From NCBI GenBank assembly GCA_036186865.1, contig AP025054.1, forward strand, positions 4,456,224 to 4,520,223: a DNA stretch of 64,000 bases, written 5' to 3'. The translations under genes were made by a program, and so were the position numbers. Under the pieces are notes generated by a model. That model made no database searches, was not told where the DNA came from, and saw nothing but the letters and a program-made list of their open reading frames with translations. The stretch comes from Eustoma russellianum (Eukaryota > Streptophyta > Magnoliopsida > Gentianales > Gentianaceae). The first letter of the stretch is position 1. Every line of letters begins with the position of its first letter. Shown one piece after another: positions 1 to 10,562 of this stretch.

Positions 1-728
1 TCCCCCCCTCCCCCCCTCTTGAGGAAATTTTCTTTTGATTGGTCCCACTCTCTATAATTGTTATGAAAGATTTTATGTTATTAAGCAAGTAAAGATCAAT
101 AATGACATATGATTTGGTAAAAAAAATTTACAAGATATTTATATATATCTTATCATTTGATTAGTGTGAGAACATTTAGACTTTTTTTTTGTTGCTTTTT
201 TTGAGTTCTTTGTATTATTTTAAAATTTCTCTCTTGTGACTGGAGAGACTGTTTATATTTGTTATAAACGGATTTTTAGTTGAGCTGAATTATAGTCTTT
301 GGTCTCCCTGGCTTCAGGCAGAAAGCCAGTCTTCTCTTCTAAAGAAATGTAAAAATGCTGCGCATGCACTCAGGCTTGTATGCCTTTTACTGTTGATAAG
401 AGTGAGCTAAACGACTTTGTATCCTAGTGCATGCTGAAAAGGGATGAAGAGGATTTTATCAAGAAATATGAAAGTTTGAGGTGGGAATTTGGGAAAAGCA
501 AAAAAGAAGAGTAATTTAATATGGGATTTTCGAGTAGAACTTTCTAGGTGCAGATTTCTGAGTTTTGATGGGGTTGTAGTGATGAATATGTGCATCTGTT
601 CTGGTTAATAGACAAGACGCGAACTTTTTCTTTTCAAGGTTTTCATTTGTTGGACGAGAGGAATAAGAAAGGGAGTGACTTTATTTGAATTGAAAGCTGG
701 AATTGAAAAATTAGTAGAAGAAGGAAAG
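1..728. other. AT-rich leader upstream of the RING gene
   Basis: No gene or repeat family recognised. The right-hand part probably holds the promoter and 5' UTR of the RING-H2 gene that starts at 729. A short open frame runs into that gene from a GTG at 675, but it has no ATG before 729. A C-rich run opens the window. Confidence 0.4.
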
Positions 729-3700
729 ATGTCTTCAGGAATAAATTTGGTGATGACAGTAATAGGATTTTCTGTGAGTATAACGTTTATTGTGTTTGTT
801 TTCACAAGGCTTATCTGTGCAAGAATTCATATGATTGCTTCAAGGCGGCGCTCTTTAGTTACAGCCGGTAGATCTGATCTTAGCATGGTAAGCTCTTCTT
901 CCTCTTCTGATGCAGTGTTGTTTTTCTCTTTTTGCCTTTTCTTCTTCTTTTTCCCCCCTTTTTTTTGTTTGTTTGTTTTCCTGGAGGGGAGTTGAGGGGT
1001 GGTGTAAGAGAAAAATGGAATAACCTGGTCCTGCCTTCTTTCATCCTGCTGAAACTATTGTGTCCCCCCCCCCCCCCCCAACCCGTGGGTCAATCGTTTA
1101 ACCTACAAACTATAAAGGAAGTGGAAGTGTTGGTGGTATAATAACAAATTCTTTTTCGATTTTAATTAGTTTCTATCTTTTGATTGCTCTTGATATGGTT
1201 TAAAAGGAAGACAGAAAATACAGTGTTCCACCCTCTAGTCTAAAGAAATTTGGTGTAAAGAATTTGGAGCCGAGAAAAACAGATAGGTCTTTTCCTTTGT
1301 GGGTTCTTTTGTTTGTCCCATGTAATTTGTCCTCTATCCCTTTGCGTGGTCTCTTGCCTGTTGGCCTTATGAATTTTGAAGTATTTCATGATTGTTGTCT
1401 GCTTTTGTTTAGGTAAGGTTTGTTTGTCTGCTTTCACCAAACCAAAATTCTTTTGGTGGAGGGTACCTGTTTTTTTTTACCTATTTTAGGTGATTTTTCT
1501 CCTCATTTTTGGGGACAGCCTAACAAGTCAACTCTTTTGCCCTTTTTAGTTGAAATTTTAAGGAGAAAGGGGAAGGGGTTAATGGGAGGGGAGTGGAGGT
1601 AAGTCTTTTTCACTTTCAATTTTTTTTTCTTTTTCCTTTTTTAAGGGAAAAAAAAAACTCTTACCACTTTATATGTCAGTTAGTCTTATACTATGATGGA
1701 TCTAAATAGCATCCACTTTGTTGCTGCACAGTTGGAATGTGGTCGTGGCCTAGACCCTGTTATTGTGGCCAATTTTCCTTTGAGGAAGTATAGCGATGTG
1801 TTTTTCACCCCAGGGGAAAATGTTCAGTGAGTTGACTTTCTTTCTTTTCTTTCTTTTACCGTCACTTGTCTCTATAACATAGTTACTCATATATGTAGTT
1901 TAGCATAATCTGGAACCTTGAGTCATAGACATCAAAATGTTTGTTTCTTTGATATATGTTTATCTGAGTTGTAAAAAAATTTCACATATAACGTCGAGCA
2001 AGAAAACAATGGTTTGGTGGTAATGGTATGATTTTCTCATAGCATGTAGCTTTATCACTAGCAAACTAGCCATAATTTAAGTTTTATGTTATTAGGGAAT
2101 CATCCAAGTGAACATCTTATGCAGTAGCTGATCACATAAAGCAATCAGATTATTGGTACTGGCTTCTATTTGGTTTATGATACCAGACTCTGTAGTTTAT
2201 GCAGTGGATAAAACCATTTTAGACATGTTAGGCTGGTTATTCTTTTCAATTTTAGCTGCCTTGGATGCAGATTAAAACATGTCAAAAGATCTCTCTTAGA
2301 GGTGTATATTTGGTACAAGTTATTATTCAATTATTAAGTAAGCAGGCTTTTGTTCGCTCCAAATCACATCAGAAGAGACCATGCAAAATTTGCAGAAATT
2401 ATTGAATATTAATTCTGAAGTGATTTTCTGCACAACCTTAAAATAGCATTTTGTGGTTACTCATTTTGATAGTACAAAGTTGATCTTGTTCTTTCTTCCT
2501 GTTATTCCATCACGATGCAGTGATGTAAAAGGGTTCTTAGGTGACTTTAGATTTTAGGATGAATTGTGTCACTGACCAATGGGGTAGAAAATTGTTAAAT
2601 TACCTTTTGTCATAGTTCGCCACGCACATCATGAAGACTTTCTAGATAGCATCTTTCTTTCTCCCCTTTTGTCTTTTTGCTTGGATGGCGGCTTTAGGTT
2701 GGGCGGGTTGATCCATTATCTCCTTAACTGTGGTAGATGAGCCTTAGGGATTTCTGTTTTGTATCAATTATCTCTCGTCCTACTCAGATCCTAACGATAG
2801 CTTTTGCTATTGTTGAGATATGCTGGTATGTGTTGTTGTTGTTGTTGTATCAACTGCCTCAGCAATAGCATACATGCGTGCTAGTTCCTTCATTGGTTAT
2901 GTTGTCTTCTATGATTCACCAATATGGATTGCTTGAAAAACCCGTAGAAGTATGCTCACGTCATAGTTAGGATAAATGCAATGCTGCAAAAAGTGGTCCA
3001 AAGGGTGCAACTGGAGCTTTATTGTATCCTCTTCCTGTTTTAGGCTTGAAGTTTGGTATATTTGATTACCTTGACAAGGAGGCTCTTTACTTTAACTAGC
3101 CTAGCAAGTTCATTAATTTCTACGTAACTGGTTCATTGTCTTTCTAAGACAGGAGAGACATCCATTCAAATGCCTTGTTTCCTGGTTAGTTTCTGTACAC
3201 CAGCTTCTCTTCTTCTGAGGACAATGTTTTGATTCCCTTTCTCCAATTAAGCTATTATAAGTAGGCCTCAAGATTTTCGTTCATACTGTCCTTTTATGTT
3301 ACTTTTATAGTCTCTCTCAAGAACCTGATGATGTGCTCATTTTATATTATGAAGGACCAAATGAGGTTTCTTCTATCTGAGCTTTACAGATATATGAATT
3401 TGATTACTAGACCCTGTTTTACTGCTTTACAGATATATGAAGATTTTCGTTCATACTGTCCTTTTATGTTACCTTTTATAGTCTCTCTCAAGAACCCAAT
3501 GATGTGCTCATTTTATATTATGAAGGACCAAATGAGGTTTCTTCTATCTGAGCTAACACATGGGTATGGTTGCGTACATCCGACCCTCCATAACCCCCAT
3601 AGGCGGGAGCCTGTAAGGAAATAGGGTAATGATTGTTGTTGTTGTTGTTGTTGACCTTTCTTGGCTCAGCATACTCTCCTGTGCTCCCATTATGCTCTTG

Positions 3701-4680
3701 TTTTCTCATATTATAAAGAGATTAAAGTGAATGACTAAGACAAAGGTGTACAAGCCCGAGTACAGCAGATCCTACATATTAGACTAGGCTGATCATCTGC
3801 TCCCTACAAGAAGCCATGTCGTTTGACTGGAAGCAATAGTTATTGCCCTTAAGAAAAAGTCAATTTTTCATGTTCAAGTTGTTGAAGTTTCCAAAAATGA
3901 TCTGCCTCTGATAAAATGCTTGAATAAGGTGTAGTGCTTGAAGTACCATAAATCGAATGTAGCTTCACCAGATTGGTTTGGAGCACCCGAAAAAGTTTGA
4001 GAAGTAATGCAGTAGGAAAACTTTTGTTCCCTGACATGAAAGTATTACTCCCTCCGTCTCAAGAATATTATTTTAGTTTCTATTTAGGTTTGTCCCACTA
4101 TTAGTAGCCAAAACTTTCATACTACCATTTCAGTTAGCACTTACATGACTTTTCTATTTTACATCAATTAACTAAGGGTAGAGTCGGAAGAGTGACTAAA
4201 ATAGTTTGTATGATTTCCTTAAATTATGCTCAAGTCAAACCACGACAATATTTTTAGGATGGAGGGAGTAATAATTACTTCCAAAACTAAAATTTTTTTA
4301 TGCAATACAGGTGCACAGTTTGCCTTGCTGACTATCATGACAAAGACATATTGAGGTTTTTGCCCATCTGCGGACACTTCTTCCATGCAGCTTGCATTGA
4401 TGTATGGCTATATCAGCAGTCTACATGTCCAGTGTGTCGCTTATCTCTCCGTGATCCACCTGAGAGAAGGCGGCTTATGCAGCTTATCTTCAGTTCGGCT
4501 AACAGGTCTCATAGTAGCACGCGTTCCTTCAACATGAACTCTGATCACTGTTTGCCAAATGTCCAATCACCAGTTCCATATAACAGCCAAACAATAGAGC
4601 CGATGCAAGGGGCCTGCTGTCAGTGCGAGAGTTCTGTGCCTGCAGCTGTAGGAACCAAGTCCCCTGCAGATAATGCTTAG
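729..4680 (+). CDS. ATL-type RING-H2 finger E3 ubiquitin ligase, three exons
   Basis: Likely membrane-anchored E3 ubiquitin ligase that presents an E2 enzyme to substrates. Exons by my reading are 729-887, 1732-1826 and 4311-4680, joined in phases 0 and 2, giving 207 residues. What is seen: an N-terminal hydrophobic segment at about residues 7-25; a basic stretch; a GLD motif (GRGLDPV, about 57-63) as in the ATL family; and a complete RING-H2 at 86-127 with CTVC, CGHFFHAAC and CPVC ligands (C-H-H-C arrangement). The order TM-GLD-RING is the ATL signature. The start is the ATG at 729; the open frame extends upstream only to a GTG. Intron 1 begins GTAAG at 888 and intron 2 GTGAGT at 1827. Intron 2 is about 2.5 kb and holds repeats and a Stowaway MITE ending 40 bp before exon 3. 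The substrate is unknown. Family assignment is secure; exact ATL number and 5' end are not. Confidence 0.86.
2775..2850 (+). repeat. Q-family (TTG)n-tailed LINE 3' end, truncated
   Basis: Carries the Q-family 3' end: a CTAACGATAGCTTTTG-like block, then GTTGAGATATGCTGGTATG, then a (TTG)n run. It lies in intron 2 of the RING gene and is strongly 5' truncated. Confidence 0.6.
3270..3554 (+). repeat. Tandem duplication in RING-gene intron 2
   Basis: A segment of about 114 bp (3270-3383) is repeated at 3440-3554 with only a few differences, period about 170 bp. A shorter motif, GCTTTACAGATATATGAA, is also duplicated between them. The open frame across this region is a by-product of the repeat. 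Confidence 0.85.
3555..3653 (+). repeat. R-family (TTG)n-tailed repeat, 3' part
   Basis: Matches the R consensus: ACACATGGGTATGGTTGCGT, then ATCCGACC, then the short hairpin CCATAGGCGGGAGCC, ending in a (TTG)n run. It begins exactly where the second copy of the intronic tandem duplication ends. Confidence 0.8.
4046..4270. mobile_element. Stowaway-type MITE (Tc1/mariner) in RING-gene intron 2
   Basis: A 221-bp non-coding element bounded by TA duplications (4046-4047 and 4269-4270). Its terminal inverted repeats begin CTCCCTCCGTC, the classic Stowaway end. It sits 40 bp upstream of the exon 3 acceptor. Confidence 0.9.
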
Positions 4681-5154
4681 CTCTTGGGACTCTGGATCAA
4701 AATCTCAAGGAATCAGCAATACCTGATCATCCAGGTTAGGAAAGCAGGGACTTCCCTTTTGTGGAAATTTTGTACATATAGAAGACTGCATCATCTCGTC
4801 CCCTTTTCTCTGCCACCTCAAAGTTCAGTTATCAAAACTTGAGCAGTAGTTAGCCCACAAGGATCTAGCATCATATAATTGTAGATGTTTTGGCTTCAAT
4901 GCATCATGCATGCATGTAAATATGTATGTACACGGATTCACTAGCTTATTGCAGGTATATTTTCCAATGCTTATTGTTACACAAACGAGTCACTAGCTTC
5001 CTTGGCTAAACTGTTTCTAGTGACTAGAGTGCTTTGAGTGACTGCCGAGAAACTCTCCCAATGTAGATGCAGGCTTGGTAGTTTCAGCTCAAAGCCTCAA
5101 AACTTGGCTTCTTAGGCCTGGAAAACAACCGCGAGCACCACCATTCCCAGTATA
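4681..5154. other. 3' UTR and downstream spacer of the RING gene
   Basis: No coding signal on either strand. Short AT-rich, polyadenylation-like stretches occur near 4900-4930. No repeat family recognised. Confidence 0.4.
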
Positions 5155-5725
5155 TTTTAACGACATCAAAAACTAACGTTAGGGTTTGGGGAGGGTGAGA
5201 GGCAGACAAACAATAGATTCATCCCAAGGGATAGATAGTTTACTTCCAGTAAGACTCCCGGCTTTATATGTACATGTATAGATGACACAATAATAGGAAT
5301 ATGATGTGTTAATGTACTAGTGAAGGAATTTAGTAAGCATAAATGGAAAGCTTCCGATATTAAAATAGTCATAACCGTGTATATGCATAAATAATAAGAC
5401 AAAGACAAAAAAAATGCAAAGTCAACCTAAAGTATAGAGAGTATCTAAGCCCCTTAATATACTCTAAGGTGCCCTTATATGCTGTCTAAAACTCCTTAAT
5501 CTTAATCATCTGCCTGAATGAACTACTATCATGGACCATGTTCTCAAATATGTGCAAATCTAGTAGGTCATGTCTAATCCGCTCATCCAAGTCAGTTTGA
5601 GCCTTCCTTTACTCTTCTTCTCCTTTACAATGAGACTCTCAACTGCTCTAACAGACACTGTTGTATGTCTCCTCTTAATATGCTCAAACCATCGTGGTCT
5701 CTCCTTCCTTGGGTGAAGATGTTGT
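5155..5725 (-). pseudogene. Degenerate LINE (RTE-like): RT C-terminus plus Q-family 3' tail
   Basis: On the - strand, 5725 to about 5415 encodes a decayed LINE tail: a PRWFEHIKRRH-like motif, matching the RWFGHVxRR signature near the C-terminus of plant RTE-type LINE ORFs, followed by a TVSVRAVESL-like segment. After one frameshift there is a DERIRHDLLDLH-like segment and a stop. Directly downstream, 5400 to 5155 is a long Q-family copy, also on the - strand. The order indicates that Q is the 3' UTR of this LINE. The motif assignment is from memory of the family, and the copy is too short and mutated to function. Confidence 0.65.
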
Positions 5726-6149
5726 GTCTGACATCATTAAATGTCAACTCTTCGTATACTATCTAGAAATAATTAACTTAATTTTAAATATTTAGGTTTG
5801 TATTTATATCTCATTACAGTTTTTTCTTTTCTTTCCAATGTGGAAAGAAGCAGAGGTATTATTGGCAGTAGAGGTATTATAAACATGTTAAGAATAAATA
5901 TCTCACATGCATGATGAGATAAAGATCACAACAGTTGTGCATTACTAACCACTCAACTTAAAAGAGGAGGTACTTAGTAGTGAAGTTTTGGCAAGAACTG
6001 TTAGATAGTCTTCTCCCAAATATGTTTCTTCTTTTCATATCCAAACTCCAAAGTATTACTAGGTTTATCGGCCTTTGAGCCTTTGTGCTCAACTGCTCAT
6101 TTTCCCCTGAAATAAGTACTCTCTTTTGGGGCATAAAAGTGAAATCTTT
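5726..6149. other. Spacer, nothing recognised
   Basis: AT-rich sequence between the LINE remnant and a SINE. No ORF or repeat that I can support. Confidence 0.35.
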
Positions 6150-6390
6150 CGTCCTGGGTCCTCACTGTCTTAGCCTCAAGAGCATTGTAGAAGATGCAAA
6201 TCAGAAACTCAGCGGTCTCCTAGGTTGGGTGAGGACTTACGTAGTGACCCACACAAGGTATCCCCGCAAACCAGGCCTGCAACCTAGCAGCCGTGGAACA
6301 GACACACTGTGTGTTCCTGGATTCGAACTTTTGACCTCTTGGAGCAAATTCCAACATGTGTACCAATTAGACTATGCTATGGCAATAAAT
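6150..6390 (-). mobile_element. T-family tRNA-derived SINE copy
   Basis: Shares an extended block with 15350-15545 and 39824-45300: GTGGGTCACTACGTAAG-like, CCTTGTGTGGGT and GTTCGAATCCAGG-like segments when read on the - strand. The latter resembles a pol III B box. The boundaries are approximate. Confidence 0.65.
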
Positions 6391-6438
6391 CGACTCTTTA
6401 TTGTATGCTTTTGAAAATAAAGGCGAAAAAGAAGAAGG

Positions 6439-6473
6439 TGGGGATTTTTTTTTTTTGGGGGGGGGGGGGGGGA
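6439..6473 (+). repeat. T-run and G-run homopolymers
   Basis: A poly(T) run is followed directly by a poly(G) run. Its length may be unreliable in the assembly. Confidence 0.8.
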
Positions 6474-6512
6474 GATCAACACTGATGTCTAGTTGAAATA
6501 TATGCTTGAATC

Positions 6513-6929
6513 GTCTCCAGTACATAGCTCAACTGGTTTCGGACAGGAGTTCTTGAAAGGGAGGTCAGGGGTTCAATTCTTGTCAAAGGCAAGAAAGCCC
6601 CTTCCTAGCAAGTGCATAGTGTGAGAGCTCCTTGTACTGTAGGCTTGCCTGCAGTGTTGGGTGCTCCTTATGCAGACTACTGTGTAAATCTGCAGTGTTG
6701 GGTGCTTCTGCAGTGTTGGGTGCTCCTTATGCAGACTACTGTGTAAATGACCAAGTTGGGTGCTCCTTATGCAGACTACTGTGTAAGTGACCAAGTTGGG
6801 TGCTCCTTACGCAGACTACTGTGTAATTGACCAAGCTCCTGCTAGCGAGCCGTTGGGTACCTGATTTACATACATACACTACCTTTGTGACTGGATATGG
6901 CAGGACCCTTACTGGTTAGGGTTAAACCT
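6513..6929 (+). mobile_element. U-family tRNA-derived SINE with internal tandem expansion
   Basis: Flanked by perfect 20-bp duplications (TTGAAATATATGCTTGAATC) at 6493-6512 and 6930-6949. The head looks tRNA-like: a TAGCTCAACTGG A-box region and GGGGTTCAATTC B box. A second copy at 39408-39665 is 258 bp. This one is 417 bp because a unit of about 40 bp (core GTTGGGTGCTCCTTATGCAG) is repeated several times between about 6655 and 6835. Confidence 0.85.
6655..6835 (+). repeat. Tandem array inside SINE U
   Basis: Four or more units with about 40-bp period. The last three (6715-6754, 6755-6794, 6795-6834) are almost identical; earlier units are 41 bp or truncated. Confidence 0.85.
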
Positions 6930-7150
6930 TTGAAATATATGCTTGAATCATTGTCTGATAAAAGATCCCCTTTTTACTTCCTATTATATAGTTTAAATGT
7001 TGCAACATGGTGGTGAGTAATTATTATGTTGAACCCGGTCTATATCCAATTAGAGGCAATGTTGACAAAATTCATGTAATGATAATCTTCCAATATGATA
7101 AACTCAACCAATCAATTCCAAAGAAAATGCTTCCAATACGTTGCACTAAG

Positions 7151-7334
7151 GGGATAGGATACCCTCACCGCAAATGAGGTGCGGTGACGCGTGACCGCGC
7201 CACATGTGGCAGCAAGGGGGAATGGTGAGGCTAGATGAGGGTCATCGGCATCTAGCCTCACCACTCCTCTTTGCTGCCACGTGTCGCGTGGTCACAAAGT
7301 AGGTGAGGAAAGTGGGGTTAGGAGATCTCAACCC
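7151..7334. mobile_element. Foldback MITE with 9-bp TSD and CACGTG motif (copy A)
   Basis: A 184-bp palindromic element flanked by the 9-bp duplication TGCACTAAG (7142-7150, 7335-7343). The ends start GGGATAGGATACCC and finish AGATCTCAACCC. The centre is a near-perfect hairpin around GGCTAGATGAGGGTCATC. One arm holds GCCACGTGTCGCG; the other has CACATGTGG. A 9-bp duplication suggests the Mutator superfamily. No coding capacity. Confidence 0.82.
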
Positions 7335-7539
7335 TGCACTAAGATACATCTGTATTGGTAGGACTACTCGATGCACTAAATTTATTGCGCATAGCTTTAG
7401 CCTTTTAATAAATTTTTGACTTCTGCCTGGAAAGACTGCAAAACCAATCGGAGGAAGACGCATTTTAATCTAGTGACGAAAGCCCTACCCCACTATTTTT
7501 TTCTTGCAATCTTTTTTGACTTTTTCTATCTTTTCTAAG

Positions 7540-7710
7540 ATCAATTAATAAGATTGCTACTTTATGATCTTGAGTTCACGGGTTCAAGTTGCGAAAACCG
7601 CCTGTTACATAATGGTAGGATAAGGTTGCGCACATCAAATCGTAAATCGATCCGGTCTCTTTCGGATCCTGTACAAACATAGAAATCTAATGTATCGAGA
7701 ACGACTTTTT
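7540..7710 (+). mobile_element. S-family tRNA-derived SINE copy
   Basis: tRNA-like head (AATAAGATTGCTACTTTATG, then GGGTTCAAGTTGC as B box), the family-specific ATCAAATCGTAAATCGATCC block, and a TGTATCGAGAACG end before a T run. Confidence 0.75.
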
Positions 7711-8471
7711 TCTCCTTTGGGAAAATTAAAGTTTAGCATGAGAGGGATGAACGGTAAATGAGGTTAATATGTCGTATTCTCCTGCAATAAATAGGAGAGA
7801 TGATAAAATTGATGCACTTTTGTCTCTCATCTTAAAAGAAGAACTTTCTGTGTTCCAATATTGTAGTTAAGTTTTGTAGAGAGTTCATTTTAAACTATAT
7901 ATTTCTTTCTGTTCAAAAATATTTTTCTTATTTTTCTCAAAAATGTAAGTTTTTCTACCTTTCTATTTTACAAAATTTTCTTTATTTTATTTCAAATAAC
8001 CAACTAAAGATATAACAGAAATATTGTTCTCTAAAGTTTGAATTCTTTAAAATGTTTTTAAATCTTTAAAATATGTTTGTCAAACTAAGACAATATTTTT
8101 AATACGAAGTTGGAGGTTGGGTTGGGTGTTAGTAGGAGGAACGGTGGGAGATGAGGGGTCGGTAGGCGGAACAACCGAACTAGACAAACTTCTACGTAGG
8201 TTAAAGAATTCATTAGACAATCTGCAAAAGCTGCAAAAGGAAAGTTACATTTGAGACTTTGTTTCAAATTGGAATTTTAGAAAGCCTTTTGATATAACAG
8301 TGAAGTGGATAAGAATAGGATGAAGTTTGATAAAGAATGATTCTTCTTCATCTTATTCATAGGCTTCGTAAACACTATCCTCAGTTTAACTCTTCCTGAT
8401 CCTCTATGGCCTTTGATGCTCCTCTGATGAACCATGGTTAAATTTCTTTTCTTTATAAGAGTGTATGTGTT
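7711..8471. other. AT-rich spacer
   Basis: No gene recognised. 7905-8110 loosely resembles the inside of Stowaway-like elements, but its ends cannot be defined. Confidence 0.3.
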
Positions 8472-8718
8472 TTCATTTCCAATGGAGTCAAAGACACATC
8501 GTTCTTTGACTTTGGAATATGATGGAATAAAGTAAAATGACTCACTAAATTGGCTTCGCTTCTTCTATTGTGAAATAACAGTTGATATTTTCATTATGTG
8601 TCATCGGAAAACAACTTTTGTGTTATAACACATATATATGGTTGCGTATATCTGACCTTTCCATATCCCGCCATGGGCGGAAGTGTCTAAGGCAGTGAGG
8701 TAATGTTGTTGCTGCTTA
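8472..8718 (+). repeat. R-family (TTG)n-tailed repeat, long copy
   Basis: One of the most complete R copies: TTTGACTTTGGAATATGATG, AAAATGACTCACTAAATTGG, a CAGTTGAT segment, TGGTTGCGTATATCTGACC, the CCGCCATGGGCGG hairpin and a short degenerate TTG tail. The 5' limit was set by similarity to the - strand copy at 38272-38540. Confidence 0.75.
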
Positions 8719-8985
8719 TAAGAGTGTCCGTACGGGACTTTGATGCAACTTTTGAGAGCTGATGTTTTGAAGTAATTTTTGGATGAAAAAAAATTGCCAT
8801 AGCGTGGATCATGTTTGAGTTGACAAAGTTGGCAGGTTGGTTGGATTGGGATAAGCAGGCCCGGACACGAGCTTGTTAGTTGGCAGATTTCAAATATCAA
8901 ACATGAACACAAATCTGTCAGAGTAGCTGATGAGCCGATGATGTTCAAGTTGACCCACCAACTAAACATGTTCGGGCTCTTTGGC

Positions 8986-9167
8986 CGAACGAGATCACCT
9001 GACCCCCTTCCCGTGACCGCCCACGTGACCGCCCGACACGTGGCAGCGGGGTGGGGTGGTGAGGCTGGGTGCGGGTGACCCTCATCCAGCCTCACAACCC
9101 CCCTGCTGTCACGTGGCGGGCGGTCGCGGAGGGGGTCACGGACTTGGCGGTCAGGAGATTCTGACCC
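8986..9167. mobile_element. Foldback MITE with 9-bp TSD and CACGTG motifs (copy B)
   Basis: A 182-bp palindromic GC-rich element between copies of CTCTTTGGC (8977-8985, 9168-9176). Both arms hold CACGTG (GACACGTGGCAGC and GTCACGTGGCGGG), with a further CCCACGTGACC. Subterminal inverted repeats read ATCACCTGACC and GGTCAGGAGAT. Same group as copies A, C and D. The open frames across it are composition artefacts. Confidence 0.82.
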
Positions 9168-9189
9168 CTCTTTGGCGGGCTTGTGTATT

Positions 9190-9335
9190 AAAAGGCGTTC
9201 CGGATGTTCTAGAAACCCGTATTTGTGCAGTATCCGAGAAGTAGTCTTACCCTACACTTTGTGCAAAATGCTGTTTCAGCGACTCGAACTCGTGACCTCA
9301 ATGCCAAGAGGCTCCTGCATTTGGCAGCCTTGTGT
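9190..9335 (-). mobile_element. S-like tRNA-derived SINE fragment
   Basis: Read on the - strand it has a B-box-like GAGTTCGAGTCGC followed by the CACAAAGTGTAGGGTAAGAC block shared with S copies. The ends are uncertain. Confidence 0.55.
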
Positions 9336-10158
9336 ATCGTTTTGCTTATTTTCAGTTTTGCAATTTTTAATCTGTCAAAATAAACTACTGCTGCTATAAT
9401 GTCAAACCTGAATAAAAAATTAGCCAACAAAAGAGTCATCTTGACTATATTAAATACTAACAAACAAACAGCATTGCTTACCACTAAATTAAGTAGAACA
9501 TGCAAGTCAAACACAGAAATCATCCAACAAGCAGATTAGAATTGACAAAGAAATGAACTCTTTGTTCATCAAATTGAATCTTTTAACTGCCGAAGTGCAG
9601 AAAACTAATCACTGGGGGCACTGAAGAAGCTGCGCTACATGTGATTTCATACCAGCATGATAGATAGTTTCCTCAATCTATTTACAGCCCCTCTCCCTAA
9701 TCACAACACCCAAATGTGTTCTTTATGCTAATGCAAGCAGACCTTCACTAGATTTCCACAAAATCAAAGAGAAGAGATGACCCACAGCAGCATGAGATAA
9801 AGAGAGGACCCATTCCAAATAGAACAAAAACATGATTAAGACAAAGAGATGACCAAATTGTGGAATGGTACAAAAATGGTTCTAATAAACTCGAAACAAA
9901 CTCAAGGTCACAACAGATACTTTTGTGGAACAATTTCAGAATTTTTCAACCTTGGAAATATCTTTCAGTCCAAGGTTATGAACCCTGCCTCAGACTTGGA
10001 AACAAGATTTTTCTGGGTATGTCGATACTTCTACAAGATCATAACTATTGGATGATGGTGCCATAAAGCAATGGATTGACAATCAAATAGAAAAGAGAAG
10101 TACGGGGATAAGATTCATATGAACTTTAATGTAAAACAACCAACCTGTCAAAACCATA
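9336..10158. other. Spacer, nothing recognised
   Basis: Short open frames only, without start context, motifs or splice support. Confidence 0.35.
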
Positions 10159-10277
10159 CAACAACATTACCACATTGCCTTACAGGCTCCCGCATATGGC
10201 GGGATATGGGAGGGTCGGATGTACGCAACCATACTCATGTGTTAGAAACACACAGAGGTTGTTTTCCGATAACATAA
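10159..10277 (-). repeat. R-family (TTG)n-tailed repeat
   Basis: On the - strand it ends in a short TTG tail after GGCAATGTGG, with the GCATATGGCGGG hairpin variant and GGATGTACGCAACCATAC core. Confidence 0.8.
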
Positions 10278-10437
10278 AAAATAAGCGAGCGAGGCTGCGC
10301 CATCCTTTTTTTGCTTCGTGAAAAAACATAACTTGATATCAAATAGATGCCTTTAAGCCAGTCAAAATTTCCCAACCTAACTGCATCTGAGCATCCCCGT
10401 ATATGGAGTTAAGCCACTCAAAGCCCCGATTCCAACA

Positions 10438-10562
10438 TTAACAACAACATTACCTCATTGCTTTATAGGCTCCCGCCTATAGCGTGTATGGGAGGTCGGA
10501 TATACGCAACCATACCCATACCCATGTGTTAGAAAACACATAGAGGTTGTTTCCAGATGACC
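10438..10562 (-). repeat. R-family (TTG)n-tailed repeat
   Basis: Second R copy within 300 bp in the same orientation. It has a TTG tail at the low-coordinate end and GAGGTTGTTTCC at the other; it carries a small duplication (CATACCCATACCCATG). Confidence 0.8.

Noticed and set aside
675..728. Longer RING protein starting at 675
   Set aside because: The first codon there is GTG. The first in-frame ATG is 729, just before the hydrophobic segment.
7905..8110. Stowaway-like MITE
   Set aside because: Only weak internal similarity; ends and TA duplication cannot be found.
8601..9244. Overlapping open frames of 62-164 codons on both strands
   Set aside because: They cover an R repeat, spacer and MITE B; the length comes from the GC-rich palindrome. 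No domain, and the frames end inside repeats.
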